From Dromaius novaehollandiae (lineage: Eukaryota; Chordata; Aves; Casuariiformes; Dromaiidae): a stretch of DNA of 64,000 nt. This document shows positions 49,517-62,065 of this stretch, piece by piece. Below the pieces are notes generated by a model. That model had not been told where the DNA came from and did not search any database. It saw nothing but the letters and a program-made list of their open reading frames with translations. Location of the stretch: assembly GCF_036370855.1 (NCBI RefSeq), contig NC_088130.1:65076941-65140940 (forward strand), written 5' to 3'. The position numbers and the translations under genes are program-made. Every line of letters starts with the position of its first letter. The stretch's first letter is position 1.

Positions 49517-50951
49517 GAACAAGCTGTATGGGATATTAATGAGGGAGTGAGGTGAAAAGTGATTCTTGGTATATACTAGGCCTCAGAAATTCCAAAACTG
49601 ATTAACTGGAGAAATTTAGGTATTTTTTTGAGCCTTGAAAGCCATTGATATATTTAAGGAAAATAAAAGTGAAAGTTCCATCTAATCTACCTGTCTATCT
49701 ATGTGATGCTTTTGCGTTACTGTCTATCACAGTATCTGAACAGTTTCCAAGAAAAATCAGTAACAGTGATGATATCTCTCTCTGCCTGTGCTGGCTTTTC
49801 TCCTTTTCACTCCTTCTCTTAGACTCTTTCTCAGTTTGTTATCTCCATGCTGTGAACACCAGCACTGCCCATTAGCTAGCTCGATTGAGGAAAGGAAGTG
49901 ATTTCATTTGAAATCAAGAGTCCCAGCAAGTGCAATTTCTCCTTTTTACCACAACCGCCATGTACCCTGCTGAGATGCGAAAGTCTTATGTCTAGACATA
50001 CATTGCATTTTTGGTGGATGGGAAATGTATCTCTGTGCATGCAGGAGATGTGCATCCTAGCAGGTGGAACATGTCCTCACCTCTTCGGGAACACGACAAA
50101 CAACCAACATTTACATCTGTCACTTTGCAGCACTCTAGTGAGGGATTTATCTGCTTGGTTTGATTTCAGTCACCTGTTGAGCCTAAGCAATCTGAACAGG
50201 CTTTTTTTTCCTCTCTTTCTCTCTTTTTTTTTTCCCTAAAGCTTTTCTGGCTTTGCATTCTCCCTGTGTGCGATGAGGGTGGTTGTTTGAGTAGCTAGGA
50301 GAATAATTATCCTTGCTGAGACCTGAGGAGGCAATTCATCATGTCAGACTAACAATGGCTGTGTATAGCACAGGGAAGCCTACATAACTAAGCATTGAAA
50401 ACTAGGCACAGAGTGCAGTGAATTTCCCCTGTGAATATAGAATTTGGGGTCATTATCTCACGTTTTTGCTGAATGCCAGTGGATGTATTTTGAGGCTAAC
50501 AGATGCATCTCTTTGGCTTTATTTCCATCTGTCAGGAAAATAGAGGATTTATGGCTATTTCACAGAACCCACCAAGCAATGACATGAATAGTATAAAATA
50601 GTATTTTTGCTAAATTCTGCTTGCCTTGGGGGTATGTGTAATTATCTGTTCTGATATACTGCATATTGAATTGTATTGATTTTTATTGTATTGTGGAATG
50701 GTACGTTCCTGTTCCATTTATTGGCATCTTGTTGATAGATGGCAATTTTGTATAAATTTGTTATTTGTTCCAGAGAAAGGCTGCAGTCTTCTCTAAATGT
50801 TTAGATCTGGGCAAATAAACTCCATTCACAGCTCTTGTAGTGATTTCTTAAAGTCTTTGTGGAGCCCTAAGCAGAAGTGGATGCTAGCTCTCTTTTCAGA
50901 CCTGTTGTACAGCAAGAATACTCACACCAGTTACATTCCTGTTATTTTGTA

Positions 50952-51032
50952 TTTCAAAGCCTCAAACTCAATGCCTACTGAAATCAAGGGGAACACTTCC
51001 TATAAACTGAGAGAGCTTTGTTTAGGGCTCTG
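50952..51032. repeat. Second copy of the palindromic amniote element, eroded
   Basis: CTACTGAAATCAAGGGGAAC followed by ACTTCC, and then GAGAGCTTTG with TTTAGGGCTC, parallels the family's CACTGAAGTCAATGGGAACAC and GAGCTTTGGATTAGGCCC blocks. CAAAGC at 50955 and GCTTTG at 51015 mark opposite arms. It is more degraded than the copy at 1411. Confidence 0.45.
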
Positions 51033-51132
51033 CGGAAGCTCGGTTTGAATTAGTTCCGTCTTACTGATAGCACTGGAAACAAGGTAAGCCACGGCCTGCC
51101 AGAGATATCCTTATTTTATAAAGGTATCTAAG

Positions 51133-51186
51133 TCATACATACATAGAAATATGTACCTACATACATACATGTGTGTGTGTATACAT
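51133..51186. repeat. CATA / GT compound microsatellite
   Basis: Units of CATA (two groups, near 51133 and 51160) run into a GT tract (51171-51180) and TATACAT. Confidence 0.9.
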
Positions 51187-54118
51187 TTAATTGTGTTTTT
51201 GTGTGCTTGTGCATTTTTATTTTTCTTTTACCAAAGCTTTGATGATTTTGAAGACATAAGCAGATTTTGATGATGTTTTCAACCAGATTTTCTGAGAGTA
51301 AATTCTTCTTTGTCAATAAGGAGGGAGGATGGGGAAATCAGCTTGAAAATATTAGAATAGATGTTATGAGATTAATTAGAAATTCTTGGTCAATTTGATT
51401 TCAGTTTATTACGAAAAGAAATTTTGAAATAAAGAAATAATAACATATAATGTAATTAAATGTTATGAATTTGTAATTGAACCTTAAATCCATGAACTCG
51501 CAAGAATCTTGTTTCACATGTCCACGTATGCTAATGGTGACAGTTAGGACTTTTCAGTATCTCTTTTTGCAGGCTAAAGAATATTTTAACTTCTTTCAGA
51601 TGAGGAAGTAAGTTTGAAAAGACTAAGAAAATTCTTCAAAAGCTTAGTGTAAAAATTTGAGATCCAGATTTTGAAGAAAAATTACTTTGTTTTGTTCTCA
51701 AACGAAAACTGTATAAATACTGCTAGAGAGAAAGCCACTTTCAAAACATGAATTATGGCCCAAAGAAGTTCAGTGGGGAAAAGCTAAAATGTGAAGTGTA
51801 TTTGAGATTGAAAAATTAATATCTGCTCTCAAGGGTGGTCTGTTTGTAAATGAGAGTTGTGCCGGAATAGTATCCTCAGAAAAGCATAAAAACAGAAGAG
51901 GGAATTTCTGTAGCCAGTCTCTGTGTTTCAATACCCATGTAGGAGAATTAATCTCTAAGGGTTGGGTTATAACATAGATTATCTGTCTGTGAAAGAGAGA
52001 GCAGGCATGTAATAGCTCCCTCATACTCCTCTACAGGGTATGAATAAGAAAGGTGAAGTCTTGGGTCTGTCTCTCCTTCTTGCTGCCTCATGCAGAGTGC
52101 TGAACAGGCTAATAGTAAATCACTGAACCACAGAGGAAAAAGAAAGAGTGATGTCTTAGAATGGGACCTCTGGAGCAGAGCTTTATATTTGCACCTTGTT
52201 TTAAGACTGTGCCTGAAGTCGACGGCAAGTTCCCCTAGCGTTTCTCACTGTTATCACGTACAGAGTTTGTAAGGTCAGGATTTCATTGTGCCAGGGAGCT
52301 GATAAGTGTGATAGCCTACATTTTGGCTGGGCTGAATTGGAAGCCTTCAAGACTGTGTAACTTTATAAAGTTTGATCTGTAGATTCACAGTGTAACAACT
52401 CCTTCCCATTTCACTGAACTGAGAGGTTTCTACACCAGCTGGTCAGAAAACATTTATCTGAAATTTGCAGTGATTTTTATCTTTTGCAAGGCTTTATTAT
52501 TCTGTCTCTTGGTAAGTTCAAGAGACTGGACTATGAATCTTCATAAAATAAAATCAGACCTCATCTGCTGCTAGACTAGAATCCTCATTCTCTGGAAAAT
52601 TTAGAAAGCAAACTAAAAAATAAATTGTATTTCCTTACAGTAGGCTTATTGGAACACAATAGGTAGTTGATTGCTCATAAACTATGTTTAGAAAAAAAAT
52701 GTAATGACATTCCCTATCAACATGTTAAAATGTGTCTGAGGCTGGGTAAGTTCAGACAGCCCACCAGCAGCTTAATGGCATTGGGAGTCACACATTGATT
52801 TACTCTCCTTACAGGACTAAGGAAGAATGAGAGTTTCTTTGGAGCTGTTACTTTCAGAGCCCTGCTTTTCTTGCTGTGAGGTTGCTGATTTAGAAACTTT
52901 GGAGATTTAGCCAAGCAGGGCAAAGCAAACATTGTCTGACTGCTGGTACTATAGCATAGTAATCAACAAATTTCCGTAGAACGTCTTAACTTTAAACAAA
53001 GTGATTTCTGACAGAGTAGAAAATTCTCCTGCTTATACAAAAGGGATGGACTCAGAAGTAGACTAGTAGGTATTCACAGTCATTGGTTAGGATAAAGGGA
53101 CCTGTATGTACTGTATGTACAGATGGGTTCTGTGAATGGACAGTCTCTGTCCAAAGAAGCAGAAGTTCTAAAATTCTTACGCTGAGCATGTGATTTGTGA
53201 TATTATTTGACAGTGAGAGAGAAGGGAAAGAAGCTGCAGAATATATACAACTTGATATTAATCAGGACTGAAATTGTAAGAAAAAAGTATTTTAAAATTA
53301 AACTACATAGCTGTAATACTTCAACACCCTACTCCATTCTGTGACTTCTGAAATTGCCAGGATAGTATGAAAAACATTGTGAATTTCTGTGGTATTTCTA
53401 GTTAGCTGTGATGCAGAAAATGTAGTTTAAATCTTCCAATGATGTTTTCAGACCACCAGTTTAGAGAAGTTAATAGTCTATTGTAATTTTGTTCTGAGCT
53501 AAGCTGAATCTCCATGCTTTTGAGATTCTCAATCCTAGGGTGCATTCTGAGTTTCCTCTTATAGACAGTAATTTTGAAAAATCAGGATGATGCCCAAACA
53601 GTATATGAAAAAGAGAGCTGAGGCTCTTGTTTGTCAATTCATGCTCTCAAATCCTTCAAAGTTAATGTTTACATGGTTATAGTCTAGTTCCTATCAAAGT
53701 TCCGTATATGGAAAAAGGATGATTTTCTTGGTATGTGAGATACTTTATTGTAGTTGAGAGTTTTTTAGCTTCAGAGAGAACCCCTCCCCTTCCCAACCCA
53801 GGGAATTACTTTACACAACAATCCCTCTCATGATCATTTACAGGCATAATGAATTTTATGACTCAGTGTATCGAGTATTTGCTGCTTGACTGCTAGAACA
53901 ATACAGCTACCAAGGTGCTTTGGAGGAGTTTGAGATTTGGGGGATATTTTACTAACATATTCCCTTCAGTGAATATGAGCCCAATTTTATGATAAAGAAA
54001 CAAATTTCCTTTAAGGAGTAGACTTTTTATCATGAAAATATCTTCTACATCTATGTGACAACTCAACCAGTTTTAGGCTCCAAAAGTTGCCTTAAAACAC
54101 ATAAAAGTTGTATGATGT

Positions 54119-54151
54119 ACATTATACAATATATATATCATACATATATAA
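54119..54151. repeat. TA-rich microsatellite
   Basis: Alternating TA with interruptions (ATATATATATCATACATATATA). Simple sequence. Confidence 0.8.
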
Positions 54152-54549
54152 GTTTCAAGTTCTGCTAAAATAGGAGTTCATTACTGAAGACCTGGACATT
54201 CTTGTATATTGCTCCAGCCTTCATGGTCAGAGACTAACACCTCACGTAGCACTGCTGAGGAACAAAAACTATCCAAAGCTTTACTCCTGAGCAAAATTGT
54301 CCCCTGTTCATGCTTTATTCATTTGGAAGTCTCTCAAACAAGCAGCGAATGTTGCACTGCTTTTCATAGACCAGGAGTCATAGTCCTTAGGAAAAGCATT
54401 CATCCCTGCCCTGTCCACAGCATCCCTCCTCTGTGCTATCCATCCTCCTCTGAGAATGCACCTGTTGTTGTAGATCCTGAAAATAAATGCAATAAGTGAT
54501 ATTCCTTGGTCAATGATGACTTTAGTGATCTAAACTGACAAATGGAGCA

Positions 54550-54682
54550 TGATTATCCAGTTTAACATCTGGGGAAATTGGGACAGCAAGACGTTCAGTG
54601 CCTTACCTAAAGCTACAAAGATAGTCAGTGGCAGAGAAGAGAGAGACAAATCTTACACACCAGACAGTCCTTCAAGATTGTA
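54550..54682 (-). repeat. MIR-type SINE copy
   Basis: The best-preserved MIR in the window, on the minus strand. Reading the plus strand, GATTATCCAGTTTAACATCT and GGGGAAATTGGGACAG (54551-54587) match ATTATCCCCATTTTACAGAT and GGGGAAACTGAGGCACAG. GTGCCTTACCTAAAGCTACA and AGTCAGTGGCAGAG (54599-54636) match GTGACTTGCCCAAGGTCACA and AGTCAGTGGCAGAG, and the similarity fades near CAGACAGTCC (54661-54670). Old and immobile. Confidence 0.75.
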
Positions 54683-57600
54683 GAAGTCACACTTAATTGA
54701 TGAGCTGATTTAGGCTGAAGCAGAATTTGCCATCAATTACAGAGTAACATTATTGTGTCTAACTTTGCTAAACCCCTGAATGAACAAAGGTCTGGCAGGG
54801 CCAAAAGGGCCCCAGTCAATTCTGCTAACTGCATAATTCCTAAACAGAGCTGAATTCTCCTAAACTGTATTTATGCTAAATTTCATGGCACCTGATGACC
54901 TCAATTAAAACCTTTCAGAGGAAATCAGAAGTGCCAGCAAGGTCCTGCAAGATGAATGTCTATGGCTTTCTCCTGCTAACTGCTGATATAAACTTGGTGA
55001 TTTTAAAAAAGGTTTTATAGTCATGCTGCTGCTGTTTTTATCGAAGGTGTCAGAATGCCAGTAGAGATAATGTCTCACTGAATGAGCAGCTTGCTTTCCC
55101 CAGTCCCTTTCCTAAAGCACATAACAGATATCATTAGCATCTAGATAAATCTCCCTTTATGGTACATTTGGTCACAAAGAAGAATAAGGCTGTGTTTTCC
55201 TAAAGCTCCCAAGATTACACCTATTATGACCACTGACACAGAGCTTAAACTTTTGCGACTTTAATGGTCTTTACTGGCCAAGCCTGTAATGATCAAGAAG
55301 GAAGGAAGTTCTTAAGAATGGGCATAGCTTGGCAAACAAGATGAAAGCTTGTGTGTCAGTGGTCTTTATATACATATACATAACATGACTTGGAAGGTAC
55401 AGAGAACTGTACAGGCCAAATTCCAGATGCATATGTGAGCACCAAATTCCTTGCAAAATGCCATGGATCTAGTCTGTTTTTATATCAGTTGGAAATCTGA
55501 TCTGAACACTTGAATGTGAGACAACCATGAGTGTTTAATTGTAAAAAAAATAATGATAGACTCAAGCATGTGTAGTTTGCACTTGTGAATGCTGGGAGTG
55601 GGTATACATGGCAGGATGTTGGGTGTGCAAATAGAACCATTAAGTTGCTCAAAAGCTCAGCTTTGTGCAAACATTCAACGTAGTTGTGTGGCAAATTGTC
55701 TTCATCTTATCGTGTACATTTTTGTGTGTGCAATTATATCAGACTGCAGTTTTAAGACACAGCCTTCTATCCTTTTAAATTCTCTTATCACAGCTTGCTC
55801 ACTCAACTGAAAAAATATACATGCAGGAGTTCAAAAATAAAAGGTCAGATGATTAGTGTTCCTGAATATCACCTTCTTGAAAACATAAATGTGTGTATCA
55901 TCTCTTTTTCTTCTTATGACTTAGAGATTTTAATTTAATTTTTCTAATGAATAAAAAGGAGTTAAGAAAGTTGCTTTTTCATTTGAATAGGAAAGAAACA
56001 TTGAAATGACTATAGAAATGGGCGTTTATTTGAAATTCAAGTCAAGAATTTTCGAAGGTTCAAATATGTTTTCATGGGGGTAGTTGCAAAGAATGATATG
56101 TGAACATTTCTCGACATTAGTGATAAGCAAAAGCTTCATAAAATATCCTTCATGACAGGAAAGTTTTCTGCAATGATGGGATTAAAAAATATAACTCTGA
56201 GGAGAATATATTTTTAATTGCATGTCAGTTCTAATACTTCAGACTTGAGAATTAATTGTCTAATTAGGAAGAAGTTTAGGCATATTTTTAACTGCACTGA
56301 CCCACAACGTAAATATATTTTGGATGTATGTAGGGTTTGCTTGGATGATTTTAAATCCCCACAATCACAAGTATGCAACAACTGCAGTCTCAAATTGTTC
56401 ATTTAACGTTAATCACAGCCATTGCAATGTGGAGCCAACCAGCTCTAAGGGACGTGACCTTATCACAGTGGACAGATGGCAAAAAATTTTCAAGCCATGT
56501 TAAACCTTTTTCTTCAGCACTTTTTTGTTCTTAACATATTTACTGCTGACACCATATATCAGTGTTATAGCTTCTGTTCAGGTGAATACAATCAGTTGGT
56601 AGTAATAGGTTCAGTTCTGGAAACCTTTCAGTCATTGCTTTTAGAGCTGCTTCTGTAAACTTGCTGTCTGGAAAAAAAAAGGAAGAAACAAGAAAGGGAG
56701 GGAGAGAGGCTTTTGGAAATCCTTCAGCTTGGCTCAATTCCCATGCAGAGAATAGAATAAATTAATGCAGATACTGTGTTTCTCTGGTTCAGATGTCAAG
56801 TTTTCTCTCGATTGGAAAGATCAGTGGCAATGTAGAATACATGGTGGAGAAAGGGGGGAAGTGGAAGATGCAAGAGAATTCAAATATATTTGAGAATGCT
56901 GAATGCCACCCTTGCAAGATCTTTTAACTGTCTCCTGCATTTGTAATAGAACTGTGTTCCCTTGCATTAGTGCTGAGCCTCAGCTCCCCCACTGATGTCT
57001 GTGGTCCTAATGAAAGAACTAAATAAAGTTTAAAAACACAGTCATAATAAATGCATTCACAATTATATCAAATGACTTTATGAAAGACTTCATCAATAGA
57101 AAAAATAAGAACATCCCATCCAGAGAGTCATCACTCAAAGGTTCTCAGAGCAGGTTTGCTGGGAATAGAACGCAAAGAGGTGGGAGAATTGTGTCTCTCA
57201 GCAGCGTGGAGCACTCATCTCTGATGAGAAAAAGAGTTGCAATGGTGTGCAGTTACAGATGCATCAAACTGTGAGTGCACAGCATGTGTTTTGAACTGGA
57301 AGCCTCCAAGTGCAATCTAATAGTTGTATGTGCAGCTAGACCCAACGCCCAATAACTTTGAAAAATGCAAAGCACTATGGTGGCAGGAAGGAATAAAATC
57401 CTCAAGCTCTCTTTACCGACTGATAGACCTACTCTAAATGCTAACATCTAGAGGCCCATATCTTTATATGATGCTAATCAGTATTTCCAATAGCTTCAGT
57501 GCTGACGAGCTGGTTTCTGTTGATCTAGGATTTGATCACGAAAACTCTAAACAGTGCTCTTGTGACATATGAGAAAGAAAGGTGAAGGAAAGTTGGTTAC

Positions 57601-60600
57601 ATTTTGGGAATCAGGGACCAATTTTTAATCAGTTCTAAGTGTTTTGCATTCCTTAGGACCTTTTACAAATAGAAAAAAAAATTTTTTTAATTGTTAAAAA
57701 TAATACCATAGTATTCTTATTATTTAGAAAGCATTACTCTTAACTATCCCGCTGAGCATACCTGAGAAATCTGCCAGAAAGAATGTCTAGAAAGGGTGAG
57801 ATTCTTCTAACATAATTTTAGACCTCTAAAAATTAGTAAAATTAAGAGTGTGGCTGACTACAGAGGGAACCAAAGCACTTATTTTAAACTAAAGACTTAA
57901 TGTTTAGACAGAGGCACCTAGTGCATATCTTAACTGTAAAAAGAAGCTCACACAAGGAGCTTAGATTGGTTTGAGGCATGTATATTTAGCTGAGTTGAAT
58001 GTGGCCTGAGGAGAGATGGAAGGTGAGTTATCAGGGAAAGGCTTTCAAGGGTGAGGTTGGTAAGATTTACACCTGGGGAGCCCTCTCACTTCATCCCAAT
58101 GATTCCAGCATCCCAGGGTCCAGGGAAAAATGCTGGCAAAGACAAGCACATGTGCACGGCAGGGAGTCTTGGCAGTGACTGAGTGAGGCCTGTAGTTTTT
58201 TTGTCTGAGCTGCCTACACAAGAATGCTACTTTTTCACTTTGTTCCTGATGCTTCTTGGTGAAATAGATCTGGTATGAATGACAGAATTGCAATAAAAAA
58301 GACTGATCTCTTATCTTTCTGGCAAGTAACTCCCTCTCTTCCCTTCCCTGCCCCAAATTCTGTGCTTATGCAGCTCAAAACAGTGACCTGCTGACTAAAG
58401 ATCGCTCTGGCAATACAGGTGTATCAGTATACATATTTTCATTATTTATTGTTTTCTCATACAGTTCTTACTATTTTCATTTTTCCTCTGTGTCTGCTGT
58501 GTTAGGTTTAGAATGCAAATTGTCAGGAACACGAAGTGTCCTTTCATTGCACTTCCAAAGACTTCCCAGGACATCTGAGCCTACATTTGAACAAAGACTT
58601 GACTACCCACCTTATTGTGCTGGTGTGTCTTTGCCTGCTTGTTTGTTTGTTTTCTCTTGGGTATGGAAAATAAGAAACATTCATCATCCCCCATAAAACA
58701 TGGTGAGTGAATTAAATTAATATTGAGACAGACAGTGCACCAGACCTGGAGCCTTTGCAGAGTGGTTTCCATTGATATGAGAAATCAGTGACCTGGGATG
58801 TGGAGGTCTGGGGTGGGGGAAAGGGAAGGAAGAAATTGCTTTCTCATGGCAATGCCTTCCCTGCAGACCTCTTTCCTTCTGCTGGAGCAGTGCACAGCTG
58901 GGATTTGGTGTGACAGTTATTAGCCAGAAAACACAGCTGAATGTAAAGTGGCAAGACAGACTGAGGAACTGCAGTGTTACTGAACCAAAACTGAAAGAAA
59001 AGGTGCTGGTGAGTGAACTGGAAAGATGAAATGCGTACTTGGCTGGAATCTATAATAAAGCATGCTGCATTCGGTTTGGCAGCAGAGACTAAGCACTTAT
59101 CAAAAGCAACATATTCTCATGTAGCAAAAGGCAGTGTTGTAACTGTGTGATTGCCGAGTAGACCTTGTAAACTGTACAGAAACTTTCTTACCGTGCTTCA
59201 GTCAGAAGGAGAAATAGATCCTTGCTGGGCTTGCAGGAAGAAGGGAGACTGATAGACTCATCTTGGCTTACAGAGGGTAGGACATACAGCAAATGGGGAT
59301 TTCACAGAGAAAAAAATTTGCTTTTTTTCAAAGAGATTTTGACAGCTAAGTTCAAACTATGATGACAAGAGTCAACTCTCCAATAGGTTTTATAAAAAAA
59401 TGAAGCCAGTAAGAGTCCATAGAAATCACAGAATGAAAATCTTTATGGTAACTTTTAAGTCAACAAATAATCCATTTCGAAGATGTATTTCCACAATGAA
59501 GAATTCATGGGTAAAATTGTAAGTGGGTAAAAATCCTCCTAGCCTCTTTTAAATCAGCATTATCTTCTATAATAATTTAAAGATTCTAAATGAAATCACA
59601 GGACCAGCTACAGATTCCATGCTTTATCTTAGATTATGGCTAAGATTAGAAAGCAATTCTTCATTCAACATTTTACGTTTTTCCATAGAAGGAAGTGAAA
59701 AAGAAAATACAAATAGAAAATACTGGTTGTCATTGCTGAAACCCTTTTTATTCAGAGGTACAAAGCAGTTTTGATTTAAATTTGGTCCAGTGTAAACAGG
59801 AACAAATGTTTTGGTACCTACTGGTATTGAAAATGAGCAAAAGATTCAAGGATCCAGTCCTAAAAAGCAGCCTGATTGCTTCTTCAGTTTCAATGGAAAT
59901 GAACTTCTGTTCTTTTACTATAATTGAACCTTAGTCTAACCCTAGCCACAGAGATTTAAAACTATACCACATATCAGCATATACATGTATATGCTTTATA
60001 AACAAATATGCACAATTTACATACTCACCCTACAGTGCCAGGAACTTAAAGAACGCACTGACTTGCCAATACAGAACAGCACTAATTACAAAGTGGCGAT
60101 TGTCTGTGATTTCATTACATGATTAATGAGTCTGATTTTCCACTGTGTGACTATTGATTGAAACTGTGTCTAGTAATTTTTTATGGATTTAATACTCCAA
60201 CTATTCCAACTTAGACAAAGATACATATGAGATATGGGAATAACTTTTTGCACAGCTGTTTAACTCACATGCAAGTAATTACATGGCTGATATTGAGGAC
60301 AGAGGACAGTTTGTTACAGTGCATCCAGTAGAGCGGTCTGCAAGAACCTGGTTGTTGAGCAGTTACAGAAGAGACAGAATCTTCAAATCCTTCAAAGCTG
60401 CTATGCAGTTACTGAAGAACTACGGGATTTTTTTTCATCTTTTGCAATACAAGGGATGGCAGTAAAGATGAAACTGGATTGTACTAGCTGTTTGCTCCGT
60501 CAGGAATACAAGGTGAATTAGAAAAGAGAGAAAGAAAGATTCTTTCTCTGTAAGCTAAGCCAGATGGTTGGCAATCCAGACTCCTATCAGAGTGGAAAGA

Positions 60601-61434
60601 TATGGCCCATTCATCCCAGGTATTTTTGATTTAAGTAAAATTTTCAATGGAATAAGGACAAGTGAAAAATAGTGAAGTGAAAATAAAAATTAATATAAAT
60701 ATATAAAAAAAAGAAGTGTATCAGAGAAGATAGTTGAGCTGTTCTGGCACCACATGCAGCCCAAAGGAAGAGATGCTGTAAATTGTCAAAAAAATGTGTT
60801 AAAAAATGGATATGCAGCAGATTTTAAAAAGAAATCGTATCAATGCCTCAAGAAGACAAGCCATGCCAGTGAGATTACTATAGGAAGAAGGAAGCTAAAA
60901 AAAAGTGGCAAAGAGATAAAAGATGCTGCAGATATGGTAAACAGTGAACTGCATAGAAAGAGACAAGAGAAGGAAGGGCATCAGAGAATTGAATGGAATA
61001 AAAAATGTAGGTGTAGTGGAAAAAAAACACTAGGAAAGCATTGTGTTCTGTGTGTCATTAACAGTTTGATAAGCTCTCAGGAATTGAGCTCGCTTTGATA
61101 CAGCCCACACAGCTACTTGTATAATGGGAAAAAGAGTAAGGAAAAAAATGATAGAAGGTATTCAATCAGCAAGAGCTACATAGTGAGTACTGCATTTGAG
61201 GTGAAAGTGAATGGAGAGAAGAGGTGTTTGAGCTGTAAAAAGGAAGATGTTTACAGAGAAAATCGGTAGCAGGATTTTGTAGTCAACAAAAACTGGTTCA
61301 AGGCCCAAGAGAGACATTTTAGACTGAGCACTGATAGAAACAATCTCATTTGCTAGCAAGAGAAAAAATAATGAATTGTACAAAAGGTGAGTAATAAACA
61401 TTGCAGTGACTCTAGGAGGGATGTGGTAGAATAA
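54683..61434. other. Non-coding DNA
   Basis: No gene is supported. Two open frames exceed 100 codons: 58045-58356 (-) and 60754-61098 (+). The second is lysine-rich because the DNA is A-rich; neither matches a family I know. A perfect 10-bp inverted repeat is at 60527-60549. The stretch 60095-60200 contains homeobox-like strings (CATGATTAATGAG, TATTGATTGAAAC), of unknown meaning. Confidence 0.5.
60527..60549. repeat. Perfect 10-bp inverted repeat with 3-nt loop
   Basis: AGAGAAAGAA at 60527-60536 is the exact reverse complement of TTCTTTCTCT at 60540-60549, with AGA between. It is embedded in a purine-rich run and may be coincidental. Confidence 0.8.
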
Positions 61435-61578
61435 AGAGCAGGAACAAGATGCCAGAACATGATGATGATGTTGATCACATTCTTGTAAAAAACATGGCTG
61501 CGTATCAGAGCAGGAACAAGATGCCAGAACATGATGATGATGTTGATCACATTCTTGTAAAAAACATGGCTTTGTATC
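61435..61578. repeat. 72-bp direct tandem duplication, two copies
   Basis: 61435-61506 and 61507-61578 are head-to-tail copies that differ at only two adjacent bases (GC in copy 1, TT in copy 2, near 61500 and 61572). Each contains a GATGATGATG tract and ends TGTATC or CGTATC. Because 72 is a multiple of three, a minus-strand frame (61353-61592) shows a repeated 24-residue block, but that frame has no other coding character. The near identity shows a recent event. Confidence 0.97.
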
Positions 61579-62065
61579 ACTGCCCTTAACAATCCAGAGC
61601 CAGTGTGAAAAGGAGAGGTGCTCCTTTCATGACAGTATCATCTCTTGCACTGGGGATCCTAACAAGCATAAAACTGGCATGACTGGTTTCTACATTACCT
61701 CCTGAAAGGTGAACAGAGTGCTTTGAAAAAAGAAGAAAGTACGTAAAGGATGTTGCCATAGCCAAATGCACCTGAACTCTCCCCAGCAGACATATGGCCT
61801 TTTGATTTGGACTCTAGTAGAGGACCCAGCAGCATTAATCTGCTGCTGGTGGCTTCTCCCTTTAAATTTGGAAGCAAATCACATATCCTAACTGGTAGGT
61901 AATGGTAGTGTTTTTTCCCATCATATGTATTTTCATGGTCATCTTCATAAAACTATCACCTGCATTCAGGACCATACTAAAACGATTTCCACACCAAAAG
62001 ACCACCATTATGTCTGATTATCTTATGCACTATTATAATTTTAATAATCTAGTATAAACTTTACA
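61579..62065. other. Non-coding DNA
   Basis: Nothing recognised between the tandem duplication and the CR1 fragment. Two overlapping minus-strand frames of about 60 codons look accidental. Confidence 0.55.

Larger units (their letters stand above)
49517..54549. other. Non-coding DNA
   Basis: No gene is supported; the longest open frame is 113 codons (49898-50239, +), ending in a translation of a pyrimidine-rich stretch, and matches no known family. It holds a CATA/GT microsatellite, a palindromic-element copy and a TATA-rich patch near 54119-54151. Confidence 0.5.

Noticed and set aside
54209..54499. 96-codon frame followed by an AATAAA-like string
   Set aside because: No family recognised; AATAAA is frequent in this AT-rich sequence and does not by itself mark a gene end.
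58045..58356. 103-codon frame (-)
   Set aside because: No family recognised, overlapping stop-rich frames, and no supporting exon signals.
60754..61098. Lysine-rich 114-codon frame (+)
   Set aside because: The basic composition follows from the A-rich DNA. No nuclear-protein family or retrocopy was recognised.
61435..61578. CRISPR-like direct repeat
   Set aside because: Two adjoining copies without spacers in a vertebrate-type genome; a plain tandem duplication.
61353..61592. Minus-strand protein with a repeated 24-residue block
   Set aside because: The repeat comes from the 72-bp DNA duplication, whose length happens to be a multiple of three. There is no other coding evidence.
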